Below, one piece after another: positions 30,148-34,333 of a DNA stretch of 34,333 nt. How positions within the stretch are numbered: position 1 is the stretch's first letter; each line of letters opens with the position of its first letter. Position numbers and translations under genes: made by a program. The DNA is from Nonomuraea corallina (lineage in GTDB: Bacteria > Actinomycetota > Actinomycetes > Streptosporangiales > Streptosporangiaceae). Below the pieces are notes generated by a model. That model had not been told where the DNA came from. It was given only the letters and a program-made list of their open reading frames with translations, and made no database searches. The stretch is from contig NZ_JAPNNL010000067.1 in assembly GCF_027620315.1 (NCBI RefSeq), positions 1-34,333 of the forward strand, read 5' to 3'.

Positions 30148-30975
30148 GTGGGGAAGCAACGGGTCGCGCAGCTGGCCTACTCCGAGTTCCAGGCGGCGAT
30201 GCTCGACGAGGAGAAGCGCCGGCGCAAGGCCGCGAAGATCATCGCGGTGCTGGAGCACTTCCACGGGCCGCTCGGCGGGCTGACCGTCGGCGACGTCGGC
30301 TGCTCGGCCGGGTTCATCGCCGACGAGCTGGCCGCCGCCGGGGCCAAGCACACCCTCGGCATCGACATCGACGTGCCGGGGCTGCGCAAGGCGGCCGACC
30401 GGTTCGGCGAGCGGGTGGCGTTCGTCTGCGGCGACGGCACGGCGCTGCCGTTCCCCGACGGGTCGATCGACGTGCTGGTGTTCAACCACATCTACGAGCA
30501 CGTGGTCGACCCCGACGCCGTGGTGGCCGAGATGCACCGGGTGCTCGCCGACGACGGCGTGCTCTACCTCGGGCTGGGCAACCGGCTGGGCGTCATGGAG
30601 CCGCACTACAAGCTGCCGTTCCTGTCCTACCTGCCGCCCTCGCTCGCCGACCGGTACGTGCGCGCCTCCGGGCGGGCCGACCACTACTACGAGCGCTTCC
30701 GCACGCGGCGCGGGCTGCGCAGGATGCTGCGCGCCTTCCACTTGTGGGACTACACGTTCCCGGTCCTCGCGACGCCCGAGCGGTTCGCGGGCGGCGAGCT
30801 GTTCCCCGGCGTCCTGGGCCGCGCGGTCCGGGCGCTGCTGGCCCGCACCCCGCGCGCGGCGCTGCGGCTGCTGCTTCCGCTCGTACCCACGTACCTCTGG
30901 GTCGCGACCAAGACGCCGCGCCGGCCGGTCGGCGCGGCCCTGCCCCAGCCGCCCGAACGGGTCCGGCCGCTGTGA
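30148..30975 (+). CDS. class I SAM-dependent methyltransferase
   Basis: A 275-residue methyltransferase. Motif I is VGDVGCSAGFIADEL (47-61), the acidic strand-2 end is GIDID (71-75), and GDGTALPFPDGSIDVL with NHIYEHVVDPDA covers motifs II-III of the Methyltransf_11 type. The C-terminal 90 residues are basic with a hydrophobic patch (ALRLLLPLVPTYLWVATKT), suggesting membrane contact. GTG 30148 is chosen because it follows the TACTGT box; an upstream ATG at 30076 lies before that box. Its stop overlaps the next gene as GTGA. The acceptor may be a sugar or lipid of the local polymer. Confidence 0.87.
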   Translation: MGKQRVAQLAYSEFQAAMLDEEKRRRKAAKIIAVLEHFHGPLGGLTVGDVGCSAGFIADELAAAGAKHTLGIDIDVPGLRKAADRFGERVAFVCGDGTALPFPDGSIDVLVFNHIYEHVVDPDAVVAEMHRVLADDGVLYLGLGNRLGVMEPHYKLPFLSYLPPSLADRYVRASGRADHYYERFRTRRGLRRMLRAFHLWDYTFPVLATPERFAGGELFPGVLGRAVRALLARTPRAALRLLLPLVPTYLWVATKTPRRPVGAALPQPPERVRPL

Positions 30976-31943
30976 CGGACCGTCCCCGCCCCGGCGCCTC
31001 CCCGATACCCCGCGATGACGGGAGCGCCCCCGCGCCCGAGAACGTGGCGGACCCGCCCTCTGCCGCTTCCGGTGGCCGGGGCGGGTGGCGCAAGGCGGTC
31101 CGGGGCGGGTTCCTGGTGGTGGCGCTGGGGTTCGGGGCGTGGGCCGTGGCGTCGCGGTGGGACGAGGTCGCCGCCGGGTTCCGCGAGCTGACCCCGGCGA
31201 TGGTGGCCGCCTCGCTGGCCGCCGTGGTGGGCGCGCTGCTGGGCGCGATGCTGACGTGGCGGACGCTGCTGGCCGACCTCGGCTCGCCGCTGCCGGTACG
31301 GAGCGCCGCCAAGGTGTTCTTCGTGGGCCAGCTCGGCAAGTACATCCCCGGGGCCGTCTGGCCGATGCTGGCGCAGATGGAGATGGGCCGCGACCTGGGG
31401 GTGCCGCGGGCGCGGAGCGCGGCGGCGTTCTTCCTGATGATGCCGGTGCAGCTCGCCAGCGGGCTGCTGGTGGCGTTCGGCACGCTGGGGTGGGACCGGT
31501 TCGGCTGGCTGCTGCTCCTGGTTCCGGCGCTGCTCGTGCTGCTGGAGCCGAAGGTGGTCAACGCGGTGATCGGCTTCGGGCTGCGCACGCTGAAGCGGGA
31601 GCCGCTGGAGCGGCCGCTCACCCGTAAGGGGATGCTCGCGGCGCTCGGCTGGGCGCTGGCGGGCTGGGCCTGTTACGGGGTGCACCTCTATTTCGTCGCC
31701 CCGCAGGGCGGGCTGCTCTTCGCCGTGGGGGCGTTCGCGCTGTCGTGGTGCCTGGGCATCATGACGTTCGTGGTGCCCGCCGGGGCCGGGGTCAGGGAGG
31801 TGGCCATGGTGGCGGCGCTGGCGCCGGTGATGGACGCCGGACCGGCCATCGCGGTCGCGCTCACGTCGCGGGTGGTGATCGTGCTGGGCGACCTGCTCTG
31901 CGCTGGAGTAGCTGGATTGTCCGCAAGGCGTATCTCTGTGTGA
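30972..31943 (+). CDS. second LPG_synthase_TM-type membrane protein
   Basis: A 323-residue paralogue of the protein at 29054. A 40-residue Pro/Ala-rich cytoplasmic start precedes about eight membrane helices. It shares FVGQLGKYIPGAVWPMLAQM and FVVPAGAGVREVAMV. No catalytic cytosolic domain is attached. GTG 30972 overlaps the methyltransferase stop by 4 nt, so the two products are made in step. Two such proteins in one locus suggest two lipid or polymer transport steps; that is inference. Confidence 0.87.
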   Translation: MTDRPRPGASPIPRDDGSAPAPENVADPPSAASGGRGGWRKAVRGGFLVVALGFGAWAVASRWDEVAAGFRELTPAMVAASLAAVVGALLGAMLTWRTLLADLGSPLPVRSAAKVFFVGQLGKYIPGAVWPMLAQMEMGRDLGVPRARSAAAFFLMMPVQLASGLLVAFGTLGWDRFGWLLLLVPALLVLLEPKVVNAVIGFGLRTLKREPLERPLTRKGMLAALGWALAGWACYGVHLYFVAPQGGLLFAVGAFALSWCLGIMTFVVPAGAGVREVAMVAALAPVMDAGPAIAVALTSRVVIVLGDLLCAGVAGLSARRISV

Positions 31944-32036
31944 CTTGGCACACGTTTTAGGGGACGCTGGTCATAAGGTGGAAGAAGAGGGGGGCTGCCG
32001 AGCCCCGCGTTGATCTTGAGGGGAGAAGATCACCGT

Positions 32037-33155
32037 ATGCCTCGAGTGCTCGTCGACGCGGCGGCGGTTCCCGCCGACCGCGGCGCTCTGATCAGATACG
32101 TCGACGGATTGGTCGCGGCGCTCGACCGGGGGGGCGCCGACCTGGCCGTGGTCTGCCAGCGGGCCGACGCGGGCCGCTACAGACGCCTCGCGCCGTCGGC
32201 GCTGGTCCTCCCCGGCCCCGTCTCGATCACCAACCGGGCCGCCCGGCTCGCCTGGGAGCAGACCGGCCTGCCGCTGCTCGCCCGCCAGGCCGGCGCCGAC
32301 GTGATCCACGCCCCCTACTACTCCATCCCGCTCCGCTCGGGCCTGCGGACGGTGGTGACCGTGCACGACGTCACCTGGTTCACCGAGCCCGAGCAGCACA
32401 GCGCGGCCAAGGCCTCGTTCTTCCGCTCCGCGACCCGCACCGCCGTGCGCCACGCGAACCGGGTGATCGTGCCCTCCAAGGCGACCAGGGACGAACTGGT
32501 GCGGGTGCTCGACGCCGACCCGACCCGCATCGACGTCGCCTACCACGGCGTCGACCAGAGCCAGTTCCACCCGCCCTCGGAGGCGGAGATCCGGCGGGCG
32601 GCCAGCCGGTGCGGGCTGCACGGGCAGCAGTACGTGGCCTTCCTGGGCGCGCTGGAGCCGCGCAAGAACGTGCCCAACCTGATCCGCGGCTTCGCCAGGG
32701 CGGTCAAGGACCTGGACAAGCCGCCGGCGCTGGTGCTCGGCGGCGGCGTGCACGAGAACGACGTCGACGCGGCCTGCCGCGAGGTGGAGGCCACGGTCAA
32801 GGTGGTGCGGCCGGGCTTCATGGCGGCGCCCGACCTGGCGGGGTTCCTCGGCGGCGCGCTCGTGGTGGCGTTCCCGTCGCGGGGCGAGGGGTTCGGGCTG
32901 CCGGTGCTGGAGGCGATGGCCTGCGGCGCGCCGGTGCTCACCACCCACCGCACGTCGCTGCCCGAGGTCGGCGGTGACGCGGTCGCCTACACCGAGCCCG
33001 ACGCCGACGGCATCGCCCGGGGGCTGGCCGAGCTGCTGGCCTCGCCCGGCAGGAGGCGGCAGCTCAGCGAGGCGGGGCTGGCCAGAGCGCGCGAGTTCAC
33101 CTGGGAGGCGTCGGCGGAGGCCCACCTGAGCTCCTACCAGCGCGCGACCGAATAG
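32037..33155 (+). CDS. family 4 glycosyltransferase (mannosyltransferase-like)
   Basis: A 372-residue GT-B enzyme. HAPYYSIPLRS and TVVTVHDVTWF are conserved in GT4 mannosyltransferases. The donor site holds FLGALEPRKNVPNLIRGFA and the E-x7-E motif E274/E282 in SRGEGFGLPVLEAMACGAPV. ATG 32037 follows AGGGGAGAAG; a TTG at 32010 is possible. The 93-nt gap upstream contains a small hairpin (31991-32006) and a TTGGCA -35-like box (31945-31950). The guanylyltransferase gene follows, consistent with GDP-mannose as donor. Confidence 0.9.
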   Translation: MPRVLVDAAAVPADRGALIRYVDGLVAALDRGGADLAVVCQRADAGRYRRLAPSALVLPGPVSITNRAARLAWEQTGLPLLARQAGADVIHAPYYSIPLRSGLRTVVTVHDVTWFTEPEQHSAAKASFFRSATRTAVRHANRVIVPSKATRDELVRVLDADPTRIDVAYHGVDQSQFHPPSEAEIRRAASRCGLHGQQYVAFLGALEPRKNVPNLIRGFARAVKDLDKPPALVLGGGVHENDVDAACREVEATVKVVRPGFMAAPDLAGFLGGALVVAFPSRGEGFGLPVLEAMACGAPVLTTHRTSLPEVGGDAVAYTEPDADGIARGLAELLASPGRRRQLSEAGLARAREFTWEASAEAHLSSYQRATE

Positions 33156-33160
33156 TTCGC

Positions 33161-33166
33161 TACCCT
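33161..33166 (+). promoter_or_regulatory. -10-like TACCCT before the guanylyltransferase gene
   Basis: TACCCT is followed by CGCACAACT and ATG 33176 with no SD, fitting a leaderless start. Confidence 0.4.
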
Positions 33167-33175
33167 CGCACAACT

Positions 33176-34267
33176 ATGGAGAGCTCTTTGCCGGACCTGG
33201 AGGCGATCCTCCTCGTCGGAGGGCGTGGCACGCGCCTGCACCCGCTGACGCTGGGCACGCCGAAACCGCTGCTGCCGACGGCCGGCGTGCCGTTCCTGGC
33301 TCACCAGCTCGCGCGGGCCCGCGCGGCCGGGGTGCGCCGGATCGTCTTCGCGACCTCGTACAAGGCGGCGATGTTCGAGCCGGTGTTCGGCGACGGGGCG
33401 GAGCTGGGGCTCTCGCTGGAGTACATGACGGAGGAGACGCCGCTCGGCACCGGCGGCGCCATCCGCAACGCCGCGCAGGCGCTCGGGTCGGGGCCGTCCG
33501 ACCCGGTCCTGGTGCTCAACGGCGACGTCCTGTCGGGTCACGACATCGGCGAGCAGGTGCGCCTCCACCTGGCGCGCCGGGCCGCTGTAACGCTCCATTT
33601 GACCGAGGTGGAGGATCCGGCCAGGTTCGGCTGCGTGCCCACCGACGACGACGGGCGGGTGACCGCGTTCCTGGAGAAGACGCCCAACCCGGTGACCAAC
33701 CGGATCAACGCCGGCTGCTACGTGTTCACCCGGTCGGTCATCGATCAGATCCCGCGTGACGAGGTCGTGTCGGTGGAGCGCGAGACGTTCCCCGGGCTGA
33801 TCGAGTCGGGACAGCCGGTGCTGGGGTACGCGACCCGCACCTACTGGCTGGACGTCGGCACCCCGGCGGCCTTCGTGCAGGGCTCGCGCGACCTGGTGCT
33901 CGGCCGGCTGGAGTCGCCGGCGCTCCCGGGCCCCACCGGCGAGTTCCTGGCGCTGCCCGGCTCGTCGGTCTCGCCGGAGGCCAAGGTGCGCGACGGCACG
34001 TCCGTGTGCGCGGGCGCGACGGTCGACGCGGGCGCGACGGTGTCCGGGTCCGTGCTGTGCGAGGGCGCGGTGGTCGAGGGCGGCGCGGTCGTCACCGACT
34101 CGGTCCTGGGCCGGGGCGCGCGGGTGCGGACGGGCGCGGTGGTGAGCGACGCGGTGCTCGGCGACGGCGCGGTCGTGGGGCCGGGCAACGAGCTGCGGGC
34201 CGGGGTGCGCGTCTGGCCGGGCGTGGAACTGCCGGAGCGCTCCATCCGCTACTCCAGCGACGCCTGA
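33176..34267 (+). CDS. mannose-1-phosphate guanylyltransferase-like NDP-sugar pyrophosphorylase
   Basis: A 363-residue two-part enzyme. The N-terminal nucleotidyltransferase (about 8-235) holds LLVGGRGTRLHPLT (12-25), PKPLLPTAG (29-37), GTGGAIRNA, NGDVL, EKTPNPVTNRINAG and YWLDVGTP. The C-terminal about 110 residues form a left-handed beta-helix of hexapeptide repeats (GATVDAGATVSGSVLCEGAV). This matches actinobacterial GDP-mannose pyrophosphorylases, although a glucose or other NDP-sugar substrate cannot be excluded. The message may be leaderless. It would supply GDP-mannose to the GT4 and polyprenyl-phosphate enzymes in the locus. Confidence 0.9.
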   Translation: MESSLPDLEAILLVGGRGTRLHPLTLGTPKPLLPTAGVPFLAHQLARARAAGVRRIVFATSYKAAMFEPVFGDGAELGLSLEYMTEETPLGTGGAIRNAAQALGSGPSDPVLVLNGDVLSGHDIGEQVRLHLARRAAVTLHLTEVEDPARFGCVPTDDDGRVTAFLEKTPNPVTNRINAGCYVFTRSVIDQIPRDEVVSVERETFPGLIESGQPVLGYATRTYWLDVGTPAAFVQGSRDLVLGRLESPALPGPTGEFLALPGSSVSPEAKVRDGTSVCAGATVDAGATVSGSVLCEGAVVEGGAVVTDSVLGRGARVRTGAVVSDAVLGDGAVVGPGNELRAGVRVWPGVELPERSIRYSSDA

Positions 34268-34333
34268 CCCCACGGGACCCGTCCGCCGTTCCGTCAGGTG
34301 GCCGGGTGGCGGCAGACTGGAAGGGTGGAGGAG
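34268..34333 (+). other. right-edge intergenic, likely leader of the next gene
   Basis: After the guanylyltransferase stop, 66 nt contain no gene. The very end (GGTGGAGGAG, 34324-34333) is an SD-like run, so another plus-strand gene probably starts just outside the window. Confidence 0.35.

Noticed and set aside
29988..30971. Upstream extension of the second LPG_synthase_TM frame through the methyltransferase gene
   Set aside because: The region codes for a methyltransferase in another frame; the GTGA overlap at 30972 gives a natural start.

Overview
The window is high-GC DNA whose genes strongly prefer G or C in third codon positions. It uses GTG and TTG starts freely, has many 4-nt stop/start overlaps and repeated TAnnnT boxes just upstream of start codons. 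Gene content (F420-type luciferase-like oxidoreductase, STAS anti-anti-sigma factor, LytR-CpsA-Psr proteins, DUF5941, DUF3037/HipA-like pair, DUF4331 remnant) points to a filamentous actinobacterium. A Streptosporangiaceae-type organism (Nonomuraea, Streptosporangium and relatives) is my best guess, an inference rather than a proof.

Left part (1-4,520) is accessory DNA with less biased codon use than the rest. It holds a HipA-like kinase plus DUF3037 pair, the stranded C-terminus of a DUF4331 gene, and a minus-strand pair made of an MTA/SAH-nucleosidase-like protein followed by a small helical protein. A probably frameshifted small gene lies upstream of that pair. A 23-base element (22/23 identical) occurs at both edges of the DUF4331/nucleosidase segment (2094-2116 and 4503-4525). 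This is the most likely place for a poorly described conflict or defence module.

Middle left (4,515-9,790) is a set of small regulatory and metabolic units. There are a TetR repressor divergent from an alpha/beta hydrolase with operator-like repeats between them, and a self-regulated TetR gene followed directly by a hot-dog thioesterase. A tiny Asp-rich lipoprotein and a minus-strand STAS, GNAT and luciferase-like run ending at a strong bidirectional terminator complete it.

Right part (9,825-34,267) reads as a cell-envelope glycopolymer or glycolipid locus. Two LCP ligases (9825-11261 and 21757-23379) bracket glycosyltransferases and a CDP-alcohol block. That block contains an IspD/TarI-like cytidylyltransferase fused to a degenerate SDR, a CDP-alcohol phosphotransferase fused to a degenerate nucleotidyltransferase domain, DUF5941, an intact cytidylyltransferase, a glycerol-1-phosphate dehydrogenase-like enzyme, and a second CDP-alcohol phosphotransferase lacking its last catalytic Asp. 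Beyond the second LCP gene are two polytopic GT-C-like proteins, a polyprenyl-phosphate-type GT2, two GT4 enzymes, two LPG_synthase_TM-type membrane proteins around a methyltransferase, and a mannose-1-phosphate guanylyltransferase-like enzyme. A plausible reading is that activated polyols (CDP-glycerol and/or CDP-ribitol-like) and sugar nucleotides are made, assembled on lipid, exported and attached to peptidoglycan by the LCP proteins. No tRNA, rRNA, CRISPR array or intact transposase was seen.
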